Shown: one piece after another, positions 39,192 to 48,921 of the stretch
Position numbering within the stretch: the first letter of the stretch is position 1
How the letters are laid out: each line of letters begins with the position of its first letter
Source: Candidatus Zixiibacteriota bacterium
Lineage (GTDB): Bacteria > Zixibacteria > MSB-5A5 > GN15 > PGXB01
Direction: 5' to 3'
Assembly (NCBI GenBank): GCA_026397505.1
Contig: JAPLUR010000046.1
Span: 1-64,000 of the forward strand
DNA: 64,000 bases
The notes under the pieces: model-generated
Seen by the model: the letters and a program-made list of their open reading frames with translations, nothing else
Database searches by the model: none
Told to the model about the DNA's origin: nothing
Made by a program: the position numbers and the translations under genes

Positions 39192-39608
39192 ATGACTGAT
39201 AAGATTTATAACGATAGCGAAGAAAAGATGAAGAAGAGCTATCAGTCCATCCAGAAGGAATTCGCAGGGCTGCGTACCGGCAAAGCCTCGGCATCACTTC
39301 TGGATAACGTTCGGGTCGATTATCATGGGACTATCAGGCCGCTTAATCAGTTGGCCTCAATATCGGCGCCCGAAATTCGTCTTCTTATAGTCCAGGCATG
39401 GGACAAGACCACTGTCGGTGAGATTTCCAAGTCCATTCAGAAGGCCGACCTCGGCCTCAATCCTCAGGTCGAGGGGAAAAAGGATAAGGCTATCAACGAG
39501 GATGACCATAAAAAAGGAGCCGAAAAGATACAGAAATTGACCGACCATTATATCAGCATGATTGACGACTTAATGGGCAATAAAGAAAAAGAGATAATGG
39601 AAGTCTGA
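39192..39608 (+). CDS. frr: ribosome recycling factor, internally shortened by about 47 codons
   Basis: 138 aa rather than about 185. The N-terminal arm (YNDSEEKMKKSYQSIQKEF, RTGKASASLLDNVRVDYHG) and the end (EKIQKLTDHYISMIDDLMGN) are canonical. But the sequence jumps from ADLGLNPQVEG to KKDKAINEDDHKKG, skipping the stretch that in other bacteria reads about IR.P.PPLTEERRK through RVAVRNVRRDA, the end of domain II and the middle helix of the three-helix bundle. The frame is unbroken, the loss is about 141 nt, and the flanks align. As read, the factor should not fold. The cause (assembly join or real deletion) is unresolved. A terminator follows at 39630. Confidence 0.9.
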   Translation: MTDKIYNDSEEKMKKSYQSIQKEFAGLRTGKASASLLDNVRVDYHGTIRPLNQLASISAPEIRLLIVQAWDKTTVGEISKSIQKADLGLNPQVEGKKDKAINEDDHKKGAEKIQKLTDHYISMIDDLMGNKEKEIMEV

Positions 39609-39629
39609 TTACTCTCGATACAAGCTATG

Positions 39630-39668
39630 CGACCGGCTGAAGGGGACTTCGGCCGGTCGTTTTCATTT
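39630..39668 (+). terminator. rho-independent terminator after frr
   Basis: CGACCGGCTGAAG / GGGA / CTTCGGCCGGTCG, a 13-bp stem (39630-39659), followed by TTTTCATTT. Confidence 0.9.
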
Positions 39669-39765
39669 AATTCTCTCCCATTTGACAGATTTAAAAGCCA
39701 TTTGATCTCCGGATTAATGGTCGTAATTGTGATTGCGGCCAAATGATATTTTGTACCAAAAGAAT

Positions 39766-39793
39766 TTGACAATGGGCAAAAAAGGCATATATT
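39766..39793 (+). promoter_or_regulatory. promoter of the aldehyde dehydrogenase gene
   Basis: TTGACA (39766-39771), 16-nt spacer, TATATT (39788-39793), about 97 nt before the start codon. Confidence 0.7.
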
Positions 39794-39889
39794 AAAAGTC
39801 TTTGTTAGATAAGAGACTGTAAGAAATTTGGCAGTTTGCGGTTGACAGGAAATTAAATCATATAAGCAGTAATAGACTTGGAGATCTTT

Positions 39890-41383
39890 ATGGCAAACGT
39901 ACCAGTATATAAGAATTATATCGGCGGTGAGTGGCTGGAATCAAGATCGGAGCAGACTTTCGAAAACCGGAATCCGGCCAACATGGATGATCTGGTCGGT
40001 CTCTTCCAGAAATCGACGCCTGATGATGTCAATGAGGCTGTAAAAGCAGCCCGCGAGGCCTATAAGAAATGGCGTCTCGTTCCGGCGCCGAAAAGAGGCG
40101 AAATAATTTATCGCATTGCCATCAGACTGGCCAAGGAAAAGGAAAGGCTGGCCCGCGATATGACACGCGAAATGGGAAAAGTCCTCAAAGAAGCTCGCGG
40201 CGACGTACAGGAAGCAATTGATATGAGTTTCTATCTGGCCGGCGAGGGCCGGCGGATGTTCGGCCAGACAACTCCTTCGGAACTGTCCAATAAATTCATG
40301 ATGTCGATCCGGCAGCCGCTGGGAGTCTGTGGCATGATTACCCCCTGGAATTTCCCCATGGCTATTCCCTCGTGGAAGATCATGCCGGCGCTGGTCTGCG
40401 GTAATACCGTGGTAATCAAACCGGCCACCGACACGCCGCTTTCTGTGTACAACTTTGTCAAAATTATGGAAGAGGAAGGACTCCCGGCGGGAGTAATTAA
40501 TCTGGTTACCGGCTCCGGACGTGATGTTGGTGAGCCGCTGATGCGCCATAAGGATATTGGGGTGATCAGTTTTACCGGTTCGACCGATGTCGGGCGCAGG
40601 GTTTCCGAAGCCTGCGCTCCCGATTTCCGTCACTGCCATCTGGAGATGGGCGGCAAAAATTGCATCCTTGTTATGGATGACGCCAATGTTGACCTGGCGG
40701 TCGAGGGCGCTCTCTGGGGTGCGTTCGGCACGACCGGGCAACGCTGCACCGCCTCGTCGCGTCTGATAGTACAGAAAAAGGTGATCAAAGAATTTACGGA
40801 GAAACTGGTGGCGCGAACCAAAGCTCTCAAAGTAGGCAACGGACTGGATGAAGCGATTGACATGGGGCCGGCGGTCAATGAGAGCCAGATGCAGTCGGTA
40901 TTGAAGTATATGGATATCGGAAAGAATAAAGACGGCGCCAAGCTTCTCTGCGGCGGCGGTCGCCTGACCGGCCCCGGATATGACAAGGGGTATTTCACGA
41001 TGCCGACCATATTCGGCGATGTCACACCCAACATGACCATATTCCGGGAAGAGATTTTCGGCTCCGTGACTTCCATCACCGAATGCTCATCTCTGGAAGA
41101 AGCGATTGAAATGGGCAATAATACCATCTACGGTCTGTCATCTTCGATATATACTCAGGACGTAAACCGGGCCTTTATCGCCATGCGCGACCTGTTTACC
41201 GGCATTTTCTATGTCAATGCGCCGACGATCGGCGCCGAAGTACATCTTCCGTTCGGCGGCACCAAAGAGACGGGTAACGGTCATCGCGAGGCCGGCACCG
41301 CCGCCCTGGATGTTTTCTCTGAGTGGAAATCGATCTATGTCGATTTCTCCGGCAAGATACAGAAGGCCCAGATTGACGAATAA
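39890..41383 (+). CDS. aldehyde dehydrogenase (NAD(P)-dependent)
   Basis: 497 aa. The family motifs are present: NAD-binding [19 protein letters not shown] and [10 protein letters not shown], the catalytic glutamate in LEMGGKN, the catalytic cysteine in GQRCTASS, and the C-terminal [17 protein letters not shown] loop. It oxidises an aldehyde to the acid; the substrate is not clear, though the succinate-semialdehyde, aminoadipate-semialdehyde and betaine-aldehyde groups share these motifs. ATG 39890 has GGAGA just upstream and is better than the earlier TTG 39878. It stands alone, with a promoter upstream. Confidence 0.92.
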   Translation: MANVPVYKNYIGGEWLESRSEQTFENRNPANMDDLVGLFQKSTPDDVNEAVKAAREAYKKWRLVPAPKRGEIIYRIAIRLAKEKERLARDMTREMGKVLKEARGDVQEAIDMSFYLAGEGRRMFGQTTPSELSNKFMMSIRQPLGVCGMITPWNFPMAIPSWKIMPALVCGNTVVIKPATDTPLSVYNFVKIMEEEGLPAGVINLVTGSGRDVGEPLMRHKDIGVISFTGSTDVGRRVSEACAPDFRHCHLEMGGKNCILVMDDANVDLAVEGALWGAFGTTGQRCTASSRLIVQKKVIKEFTEKLVARTKALKVGNGLDEAIDMGPAVNESQMQSVLKYMDIGKNKDGAKLLCGGGRLTGPGYDKGYFTMPTIFGDVTPNMTIFREEIFGSVTSITECSSLEEAIEMGNNTIYGLSSSIYTQDVNRAFIAMRDLFTGIFYVNAPTIGAEVHLPFGGTKETGNGHREAGTAALDVFSEWKSIYVDFSGKIQKAQIDE

Positions 41384-41581
41384 AATATGGGGCGGATGCC
41401 GCCCTATCATGGAGTAATCGGGTTTATTTATGGCACGGTGCAAATTCATAAAGGGGAGAAGCGGGTGGCTTTTGTTTCTCTACCTGATCATATATATCTG
41501 GTTATTGTCCAGCATATGAATCACCAATCCGGACGGTTTGATTGTAGTATGAATATATAACCAGATTGAGGAGATACGGAA

Positions 41582-42928
41582 ATGAAAAGAAAGAAAATCA
41601 TAATCATGGGCGCGGCGGGAAGGGATTTCCACAATTTCAACGTGCTTTACCGCAATAACAAGGATGTTGAAGTGGTCGCATTCACCGCCACCCAGATTCC
41701 GGAAATAGAAGGGCGCCGTTATCCCCGGGCGCTGGCCGGTCCGCTCTATCCCAAGGGGATTCCCATTTATCCCGAGGAAGAGCTTCTGGATCTCATTGTC
41801 GAGCATGATGTCGACGAGGTGATCTTCTCCTACTCGGATGTCACTTATGAATATGTTATGGACAAGGCCGCCTATGTGATGGCGACCGGCGCCCGTTTTG
41901 CCCTCGAAGGGGGCGCGCCGACCATGATTAAATCAAGCAAGCCGGTGGTGGCGGTTTGTGCTGTCCGCACCGGCTGCGGCAAATCGCAGACCACCCGCCG
42001 GGTGGCGGCCATATTGCTTGAGATGGGCCTGAAAGTTGTGGCCATTCGGCACCCCATGCCGTACGGCGATCTGGCCAAGCAGGCTTGTCAGCGCTTTGCC
42101 TCTTACGCCGACCTCGAGAAGCACAAATGCACTATCGAGGAGCGTGAGGAGTATGAACCGCATATCGACCGCGGCATTATTGTCTATGCGGGTGTCGATT
42201 ACGAGATGATTGTTCGTCGGGCCGAAAAGGAAGCCGATGTCATTCTCTGGGACGGTGGCAACAATGACATGCCGTTCTATCAGCCCGACCTGTTTATCAC
42301 GGTCGTTGACCCACACCGACCGGGACATGAAATCAGCTATTATCCCGGGCAGAACAATCTGCTGCTGTCGGATGTCATCGTGATCAATAAGATTGACACG
42401 GCGCCGCCGGAGGGGATCAATGAAGTGCGCGATAATATCCAGTATTACAACCCGGATGCGATTGTGGTTGATGCCGCTTCGCCCATCTCGGTCGAGGATG
42501 CGTCGTTGATTCGGGGAAAGAAAGTGCTGGTTATTGAAGACGGCCCGACGACCACTCACGGCGAGATGAAATACGGCGCCGACATGATGGCGGCGATCAA
42601 GTATGGCGCTGCCGAAACGGTCGACCCGCGCCCTTATACGGTCGGCACGATTAAGGCCACCTTTGAGAAATATCCCGAAATCGGGCCGTTGCTCCCGGCC
42701 ATGGGGTATTTTGGGAAGCAGTTGGCCGATCTCGAGAAAACCATTGAACAGACCAAGTGCGATAGTGTCATTGTGGCCACCCCGATTGACCTTCGCCGGG
42801 TAATCAAGATAAAGAAACCCTCGGTGCGGGTTTTCTATGATCTGCAGGAAATCGGCAAGCCGGATCTGGCGGACATATTGCATGATGCATTTAAGCCGGT
42901 CAAGAGCAAAGCCAAAGCAAAGAAGTGA
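41582..42928 (+). CDS. cyclic 2,3-diphosphoglycerate synthetase-like P-loop protein
   Basis: 448 aa. It resembles the cyclic 2,3-diphosphoglycerate synthetase family, and many bacterial members are annotated so although that compound is a methanogen solute; the bacterial role may be different. It has an N-terminal Rossmann-like part (MKRKKIIIMGAAGRDFHNFNVLY), a P-loop in AVRTGCGKSQTTRRVA (about 127-142), and the domain motif DGGNNDMPFYQPDLFITVVDPHR. The alanine/lysine C-terminus is short. The next gene, carbamate kinase, overlaps it by 4 nt, a pairing also seen elsewhere. Confidence 0.8.
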   Translation: MKRKKIIIMGAAGRDFHNFNVLYRNNKDVEVVAFTATQIPEIEGRRYPRALAGPLYPKGIPIYPEEELLDLIVEHDVDEVIFSYSDVTYEYVMDKAAYVMATGARFALEGGAPTMIKSSKPVVAVCAVRTGCGKSQTTRRVAAILLEMGLKVVAIRHPMPYGDLAKQACQRFASYADLEKHKCTIEEREEYEPHIDRGIIVYAGVDYEMIVRRAEKEADVILWDGGNNDMPFYQPDLFITVVDPHRPGHEISYYPGQNNLLLSDVIVINKIDTAPPEGINEVRDNIQYYNPDAIVVDAASPISVEDASLIRGKKVLVIEDGPTTTHGEMKYGADMMAAIKYGAAETVDPRPYTVGTIKATFEKYPEIGPLLPAMGYFGKQLADLEKTIEQTKCDSVIVATPIDLRRVIKIKKPSVRVFYDLQEIGKPDLADILHDAFKPVKSKAKAKK

Positions 42929-43890
42929 ATGAGATGACCAAGCTGAACGGCAAAACGGCGGTGATCGCGCTGGGGGGCAATGCCATTACTCAACCCGAGG
43001 TTGAGGATACCATTGCCAATCAGTTTGCCAATACCAGAAAGTCGCTGGATGGTATTGTGGAGCTGGCTCGCGCCGGATATAAGCTGGTAATTACACATGG
43101 TAACGGCCCGCAGGTTGGCAATGCCATCCTGCGGGTGGAATTAGCCCGCGGTCAAGCGCCGATTCTTCCATTGGGCGTCTGCGTGGCCGACACCGAGGGC
43201 GGCATGGGATATATGATTGAGCAGTCCCTGCAGAATCGCCTCAGGAAAGAAGGGCTCAAGCGTCCGGTGGTGACTATTATCACCCAGATTCTTGTCGATC
43301 GCAACGACGCGCAGATCGCCGATCCCTCCAAATTCGTCGGGCAGTTTTATACCGAGGAAGAAGCCGGGCGCTTCGCCCGGGAACGGGAATGGGTGGTGAA
43401 AAAGGATGCCAATCGAGGCTGGCGCCGGGTAGTGCCCTCGCCGCAACCCCTCTCAGTGGTCGAATCGGATACAATCAAGAAACTGGTTGAAAGCGGGACG
43501 ATCGTGATTGCGGCCGGCGGCGGCGGGATTCCTGTCTATATTGACGACAAGGGAAATCTGGAAGGACTTGATGCCGTTATCGATAAAGATCTTGCCTCGG
43601 CGGTACTGGGGCTGGATATAAAGTCTGAAATATTGATTATTTTAACCTCGGTGGAAAAAGCAGCCATTAATTTCGGCAAGAAGGATGAAAAGTGGCTCGA
43701 TTGCATTTCTGTCTCGGAGGCCCAGAAATATCTTGATCAGGGACATTTCCCCCCCGGTTCGATGGGTCCCAAGATTAAGGCCGCTATCCAGTTTATCCGA
43801 GGTGGGGGGAAAGAAGTCGTAATTACTTCCATCAATTATGCCGGACGCTCTCTTCAAGGAAGCGCCGGAACAAGGATATTGCCCGATTGA
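42925..43890 (+). CDS. arcC: carbamate kinase
   Basis: 321 aa. Amino acid kinase fold: TAVIALGGNAI near the start, VITHGNGPQVGNAI, AAGGGGIPVYI and the C-terminal FPPGSMGPKIKAAIQFIRGGGKEVVIT. It makes ATP from carbamoyl phosphate, or the reverse. The GTG at 42925 overlaps the previous stop; ATG 42934 is an alternative. No arginine deiminase or carbamoyltransferase is nearby. Confidence 0.9.
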   Translation: MNEMTKLNGKTAVIALGGNAITQPEVEDTIANQFANTRKSLDGIVELARAGYKLVITHGNGPQVGNAILRVELARGQAPILPLGVCVADTEGGMGYMIEQSLQNRLRKEGLKRPVVTIITQILVDRNDAQIADPSKFVGQFYTEEEAGRFAREREWVVKKDANRGWRRVVPSPQPLSVVESDTIKKLVESGTIVIAAGGGGIPVYIDDKGNLEGLDAVIDKDLASAVLGLDIKSEILIILTSVEKAAINFGKKDEKWLDCISVSEAQKYLDQGHFPPGSMGPKIKAAIQFIRGGGKEVVITSINYAGRSLQGSAGTRILPD

Positions 43891-45266
43891 TCATGTGCAA
43901 GCTGTCAGATACGGTTGTCGAGGCCCTTCTTAAGAATGGCCATATCTACGAAGTCGGAGGAGCGGTTCGAGATCGATTCCTGAATTTGCCTTCCGGAAAG
44001 GACCGCGATTATCTGGTCTGCGGCATATCATATCAGGAGCTTTCTTCAATCCTCAAAGACTTTGGGAGAGTAGATTTAGTGGGGAAATCCTTCGGTGTCA
44101 TCAAATTCACTCAGTTCCGCGGCGAGAAGATGTACACTTTTGATGTCGCCCTTCCTCGAAGGGAATACTCCACCGGGGTCGGCCATAAGGATTTTGAGGT
44201 CTCTTTCGACCCTAATATAAGAGTTGAAGACGACTTGATAAGACGCGATTTTACGATCAATGCCATGGCTATTTCGCTGGATACCGGCGATCTGGTTGAC
44301 CCGCTGGGCGGAATGATCGACCTGAGGAACCGCTTAATTCGGATGGTTTCGCCGGTCTCTTTCAAGGAGGATCCGCTGCGGATGCTCCGGGCGGTGCAAT
44401 TTGCGGCGCGTTTCCGGTTTGAAATCGAGCCGGCAACTTTCGCGGCCATGCAGGAACGTGCTCATCTGATAGTATCGGTTTCGGCGGAACGTATTTCCGA
44501 GGAATTGAACAAGCTTTTGGTGCAGGCCGATGAGCCTTCGCACGGTTTCCGCCTGATGCAGAAATCGGGATTGCTGAAATATGTCCTTCCGGAGCTTGAG
44601 GCTACGGTTGACGTCGATCAACCGGGACCTTTTCATGCTTACGATGTTTTTGAACATATCATCCACACCATAGATGCCGCGCCGCGAGTGCTGGTCATTC
44701 GCCTGGCGGCTCTTTTCCATGATATCACCAAGCCGCAGGCCAAGCGATTGGTTGAAAGAGGGGCTACTTTTTACGGTCATGAGACGACGGGGGCCAGACT
44801 GACCGCCAAAATTATGAAACGGCTGAGGTATTCGACCGATCAAACCAGAGCCGTATCGGTGCTGGTGGATCGGCATATGTTCAATACCTCTATCGGCGAT
44901 AAGGGGCTGCGGCGGTTGATTCGCAAAGTGGGGCAGGACCTGATTTTTGATCTGTTGGAATTGCGACGGGCCGATGTGGCCGGACAGGGGAAAGGGGGTA
45001 CGACGGATGATGTCGATCAGCTCGAGCAGGAAATTAAAGCTGAGTTGGAGCGCAGACCGCCATTCGGCTTGCAGGATTTGGCGGTAAACGGCAGAGATAT
45101 AATGGAGATTTTCCAGATACCGCAATCGCCGCTGGTGGGGAAGGTGCTCAATTTTCTTCTGGAAAAAGTACTCGATGATCCCAATGATAATAATCGTGAG
45201 AATCTGATTGAGATGGCTCGGTCATATCTCGCCAACCTTCGATATAGAAATAGTGCAACTCAATAA
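43887..45266 (+). CDS. cca: CCA tRNA nucleotidyltransferase with HD domain
   Basis: 459 aa. Adds or repairs the 3' CCA of tRNAs, here needed because four of the five tRNA genes in the window do not encode it. The polymerase-beta-type head carries GGAVRDRFL and the DxD pair in KDRDYLVCG; the RRDFTINAMAI motif and the neck and body (LRMLRAVQFAARF) follow. A C-terminal HD phosphohydrolase domain (LAALFHDITKP) is present. The start TTG 43887 overlaps the previous stop by 4 nt; ATG 43893 is an alternative. Confidence 0.93.
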   Translation: MIMCKLSDTVVEALLKNGHIYEVGGAVRDRFLNLPSGKDRDYLVCGISYQELSSILKDFGRVDLVGKSFGVIKFTQFRGEKMYTFDVALPRREYSTGVGHKDFEVSFDPNIRVEDDLIRRDFTINAMAISLDTGDLVDPLGGMIDLRNRLIRMVSPVSFKEDPLRMLRAVQFAARFRFEIEPATFAAMQERAHLIVSVSAERISEELNKLLVQADEPSHGFRLMQKSGLLKYVLPELEATVDVDQPGPFHAYDVFEHIIHTIDAAPRVLVIRLAALFHDITKPQAKRLVERGATFYGHETTGARLTAKIMKRLRYSTDQTRAVSVLVDRHMFNTSIGDKGLRRLIRKVGQDLIFDLLELRRADVAGQGKGGTTDDVDQLEQEIKAELERRPPFGLQDLAVNGRDIMEIFQIPQSPLVGKVLNFLLEKVLDDPNDNNRENLIEMARSYLANLRYRNSATQ

Positions 45267-45280
45267 ATGGAGATGTTTGC

Positions 45281-46441
45281 ATGAAAATACATGAGTATCA
45301 GGCCAAGGAGATATTCGCCGCGGCCCAAATTCCGGTGCCGCTGGGCCAGGTGGCCTCATCGGTGGCTGAGGTAGCCTCGATAGCCGAATCGTACGGCCGG
45401 CCGGTGATGATCAAAGCGCAGGTGCATGTCGGCGGACGCGGCAAAGCCGGCGGCATCCAGTACGCCGCAAATGTTGAAGCCGCCCGTGTCTGGGCCCAGA
45501 AGATTCTGGGTATGGATATCAAAGGTTTGACGGTCAAGAAGGTCCTGGTGACCGAAGCGGCCGATATTGCCAGCGAATCTTATGTCGGGATCATCATCGA
45601 CCGGGCGCAGAAAAAACCGGTGATAATGGTTTCCGCCGCCGGCGGTATCGATATCGAAGAAGTCGCCGCCAAGACCCCGGAGAAAATCATCAAAATGGCG
45701 GTTGACCCGACTACCGGACTCAAGGCTTATCAGGCCCGGGAATTGGCCGGCAAGCTTTATAATGACCCGGCCCTGGTGCGCCAGGCGGCCGATGTCATTA
45801 TGAAGTTGTATGATGTCTATTGGAAAGTGGATGCCTCGCTGGTCGAAATCAATCCGCTTATTACCACCCCCAGCGGTAAAGTGGTCGCCCTTGATGCCAA
45901 GATAAATATCGATGACAACGGCCTGTACCGCCATAAAGATGTGGCCGCTATGCGCGACCTTGATGCCGAGGATCCCTCCGAGGTTGAGGCCCGCGACGGC
46001 GACCTGTCTTTTGTCAAGCTGAGCGGTAATATCGGATGCATTGTCAACGGCGCCGGACTGGCCATGGCCACCATGGACCTGGTCAAGTATTATGGCGGCG
46101 ACCCGGCCAATTTCCTTGATATCGGCGGTTCATCGAATCCGCAAAAAGTCCTCACCGCCATGCGTATCATCCTTCGTGACCAGAATGTCCGGGCCATTCT
46201 AATCAATATTTTCGGCGGTATCACGCGCTGTGATGATGTGGCCAATGGCATTGTAATGGCTTACGAGGAACTGAAACCGGAAATACCGATCGTTGTTCGT
46301 CTGACCGGAACCAACGCAGACAAGGCGAAAGTTATTCTTAAGAAAGTCAATCTGGAATCGGCCGACACCCTTGATAATGTGGTCAAGAAAGCAATTGCGC
46401 TGGCCGAGATTGAGCCGATGGCGGAAGGGAGGATACAATGA
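45281..46441 (+). CDS. sucC: succinyl-CoA synthetase, beta subunit
   Basis: 386 aa, normal. ATP-grasp plus CoA-binding domain. Motifs: N-terminal [22 protein letters not shown], the [10 protein letters not shown] loop, [24 protein letters not shown] (metal site) and [17 protein letters not shown]. Partner of sucD, whose ATG overlaps the sucC stop. Opens the citric-acid-cycle gene run. Confidence 0.95.
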   Translation: MKIHEYQAKEIFAAAQIPVPLGQVASSVAEVASIAESYGRPVMIKAQVHVGGRGKAGGIQYAANVEAARVWAQKILGMDIKGLTVKKVLVTEAADIASESYVGIIIDRAQKKPVIMVSAAGGIDIEEVAAKTPEKIIKMAVDPTTGLKAYQARELAGKLYNDPALVRQAADVIMKLYDVYWKVDASLVEINPLITTPSGKVVALDAKINIDDNGLYRHKDVAAMRDLDAEDPSEVEARDGDLSFVKLSGNIGCIVNGAGLAMATMDLVKYYGGDPANFLDIGGSSNPQKVLTAMRIILRDQNVRAILINIFGGITRCDDVANGIVMAYEELKPEIPIVVRLTGTNADKAKVILKKVNLESADTLDNVVKKAIALAEIEPMAEGRIQ

Positions 46442-47454
46442 GCATCCTCATTAATAAAAAGACGAAAGTCATAGTGCAGGGAATAACCGGGCGCGACGGT
46501 TCTTTTCACGCCGAGCAGATGAAGAAGTACGGTACCAATGTTGTCGGCGGGGTAACTCCCGGAAAAGGTGGTACCGAGGTCAATGGTATTCCCGTTTTTA
46601 ACAGTGTGGCCGATGCGGTGGCCAAAACCAAAGCCAATACTTCGGTCATATATGTGCCGCCGTCATTTGCCATTGATGCCGTTTATGAGGCGGTCGATGC
46701 CGGGATATCGCTGATCGTCTGCATCACCGAGGGCGTCCCGGCCAACGATATGCTGAAAGTCTATGATTATGTAAGAAGCCGCGGGGCACGGCTGATCGGT
46801 CCCAACTGCCCCGGATTAATCTCGCCCGGCGAATCGAAAGTCGGAATCATGCCGGGAAGCATTGTCAAAAAGGGGCCGGTGGGAGTCGTTTCCCGCTCGG
46901 GAACGCTTACTTATGAAGCAATCTGGGCGCTGACCTGCGCCGGAATAGGGCAGACTACCTGCATCGGCATCGGCGGCGACCAGATTATCGGCACCAATTT
47001 CATCGATACCCTGGAATTGTTCGAGGCCGACCCGGCCACGAAGGCGGTGGTGATGATCGGCGAAATCGGCGGCACCGATGAAGAAATGGCGGCTGAATTT
47101 GTCAGAAAGAAAATGACCAAACCGGTGGTCGGCTTTATTGCCGGAAGGATGGCCCCGCCTGGAAAAAGAATGGGTCATGCCGGAGCAATTATTTCGGGCG
47201 GTTCGGGAACGGCCAAAGAGAAGATTGAAGCTTTGAACAAGGCCGGGATTCCGGTGGCTGTCTCGCCGACGGAAATCCCTGCTCTTATCAGAGAGAAGAT
47301 GCAGGCGGCGGCCAGAAAGCCTGCCGCGAAAAAGGCCGCGACGGTTAAAAAAGCAAAAGGCATCGGGAAAGTAAAACCGGGCAAAGCAATAATGACCAAA
47401 AAACAAAGAATCGCCCCCAAAGCCCGAAAGGTCGGAGCAAAAAAGAGGAAATAA
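46438..47454 (+). CDS. sucD: succinyl-CoA synthetase, alpha subunit with lysine-rich tail
   Basis: 338 aa. Residues 1-290 are the usual alpha subunit: [19 protein letters not shown], CoA site, [15 protein letters not shown] and the phosphohistidine in [12 protein letters not shown]. Residues about 290-338 are an added tail rich in lysine and alanine ([18 protein letters not shown]...[13 protein letters not shown]), unlike the family and like histone H1 or bacterial basic tails. The tail is in the same frame with no break. Its meaning is unclear; it may bind nucleic acid or the partner complex. Starts with ATGA overlap of sucC. Confidence 0.95.
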   Translation: MSILINKKTKVIVQGITGRDGSFHAEQMKKYGTNVVGGVTPGKGGTEVNGIPVFNSVADAVAKTKANTSVIYVPPSFAIDAVYEAVDAGISLIVCITEGVPANDMLKVYDYVRSRGARLIGPNCPGLISPGESKVGIMPGSIVKKGPVGVVSRSGTLTYEAIWALTCAGIGQTTCIGIGGDQIIGTNFIDTLELFEADPATKAVVMIGEIGGTDEEMAAEFVRKKMTKPVVGFIAGRMAPPGKRMGHAGAIISGGSGTAKEKIEALNKAGIPVAVSPTEIPALIREKMQAAARKPAAKKAATVKKAKGIGKVKPGKAIMTKKQRIAPKARKVGAKKRK

Positions 47455-47501
47455 GATAATCTGACTATAAATCAGAGATTATCTCCGAAGGAGAGATCAT
47501 T

Positions 47502-47762
47502 ATGACTGAGACCAATCCGAAACTTGATGTTTCGGAGAAAGAACCTTCTGCAAATGACAAATATGCAGGGAAATTACCTCCGCTGAATATATTCCTGCAT
47601 TGGTGTAAGGGGTGCAATATTTGCATTGCTTTTTGCCCCAATAAGGTTCTGGAGCCGGACCGTGACGGAAAACCGATTCTGGCTCACCCCGAAAAATGCA
47701 CACAATGCGCGATCTGCTGGTTGCACTGTCCGGATTTCGCCATAACCTCCAATTATAAGTAG
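47502..47762 (+). CDS. korD: 2-oxoglutarate ferredoxin oxidoreductase, delta (ferredoxin-like) subunit
   Basis: 86 aa with two [4Fe-4S] motifs: WCKGCNICIAFCPNK and KCTQCAICWLHCPDF. It feeds electrons between the catalytic subunits and free ferredoxin. It precedes korA by 13 nt. AAGGAGA precedes ATG. An imperfect hairpin of 10 bp lies just upstream at 47455-47483. Confidence 0.9.
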   Translation: MTETNPKLDVSEKEPSANDKYAGKLPPLNIFLHWCKGCNICIAFCPNKVLEPDRDGKPILAHPEKCTQCAICWLHCPDFAITSNYK

Positions 47763-47775
47763 CGGAGGAGGAAAG

Positions 47776-48921
47776 ATGAAAAACATAAATATGGAAAAGG
47801 CCAGACTACTACAGGGAAATGAGGCCTGCGTCCAGGGGGCGCTTTATGCCGGAATCCAATTCTTCGCCGGCTACCCCATTACCCCCTCGACGGAGATCGC
47901 CGAAGGGCTGGCGCGCGAACTACCCAGGATCGGCGCGAAATTCATTCAGATGGAGGATGAGATCGGTTCCCTTGCCGCTGTCATCGGCGCCTCCAATGCC
48001 GGCTGCAAGGCGATGACCGCCACCTCGGGTCCGGGATATTCGCTGATGCAGGAACATATTGGTTACGCTTATATCACCGAAACCCCGTGCGTGATTATTG
48101 ATGTTCAACGGGGCGGTCCCTCGACCGGTCTGCCGACAAAGGTGAGCCAATCCGATACCATGCAGGCCCGCTGGGGAACGCATGGCGATTATACGGCTAT
48201 CGCCGTGGCGCCCTCATCGGTCAGGGAAGTCTTCGAGGAAACGGTCCGGGCCTTCAACCTGGCGGAGCGGTTTCGCACCCCGGTCACGGTTCTGACCGAT
48301 GAAGTTCTCGGGCATATGCGGGAGATGATGGTCATCCCCGAAAAGGGTGAATTGGAAATAGTCAACCGCAAGAAGCCGGACGTTCCCACCGATTGGTACA
48401 AACATTTTGATTTGACGGCCGATTTTGTCAGTCCGATGGCGGCTTTTGGCGAAGGATATCGCTACAATGTCTCCGGGTTGACCCATGACCAGGAGGGGTT
48501 CCCCACCGCGGTACCTTCAGAAATAAAAGAAAAACTCGACAAGTTAAGAAACAAAATAGAGCGGTTCTCGGATGAGATCTTTAAGATGCGGACAGAGATG
48601 ATGGATGATGCCAGAATCGCCGTAATTTCATATGGATCGGTGGCGCGGGCCTCCTATCAGGCGGTCAAGATAGCCCGCGAAAAGAGAATCAAAGTCGGCG
48701 CTATTCAGCCGCTGACCATCTGGCCCTTCCCGGATGCTCAACTGCGGCAGATGCTGAGCGGTGTCAAGAAAGTAATCGTAGCCGAACTCAATATGGGGCA
48801 GATGGTTCATGAAGTGCGCCGCGTGGCTCCAAAAGGAACCGAGGTGTTTTTCATGGGAAGGTATGATGGTGAAGTTATGACCCCGCAGCAAATTGTCAGC
48901 AAAATAGGGGAGGTGAAGTGA
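47776..48921 (+). CDS. korA: 2-oxoglutarate ferredoxin oxidoreductase, alpha subunit
   Basis: 381 aa. The pyrimidine-binding domain (FFAGYPITPSTEIAEGLA, FIQMEDEIGSLAAVIGAS, ATSGPGYSLMQEHIGYA) and domain III (IAVISYGSVARASYQAV) follow the family order. The enzyme turns 2-oxoglutarate + CoA to succinyl-CoA with ferredoxin reduction, and can run in reverse in reductive TCA. It overlaps korB at the stop. Confidence 0.93.
   Translation: MKNINMEKARLLQGNEACVQGALYAGIQFFAGYPITPSTEIAEGLARELPRIGAKFIQMEDEIGSLAAVIGASNAGCKAMTATSGPGYSLMQEHIGYAYITETPCVIIDVQRGGPSTGLPTKVSQSDTMQARWGTHGDYTAIAVAPSSVREVFEETVRAFNLAERFRTPVTVLTDEVLGHMREMMVIPEKGELEIVNRKKPDVPTDWYKHFDLTADFVSPMAAFGEGYRYNVSGLTHDQEGFPTAVPSEIKEKLDKLRNKIERFSDEIFKMRTEMMDDARIAVISYGSVARASYQAVKIAREKRIKVGAIQPLTIWPFPDAQLRQMLSGVKKVIVAELNMGQMVHEVRRVAPKGTEVFFMGRYDGEVMTPQQIVSKIGEVK

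Noticed and set aside
39462-39495. A frameshift in frr
   Set aside because: The reading frame is continuous and both flanks match the family, so this is an in-frame loss and not a frameshift.
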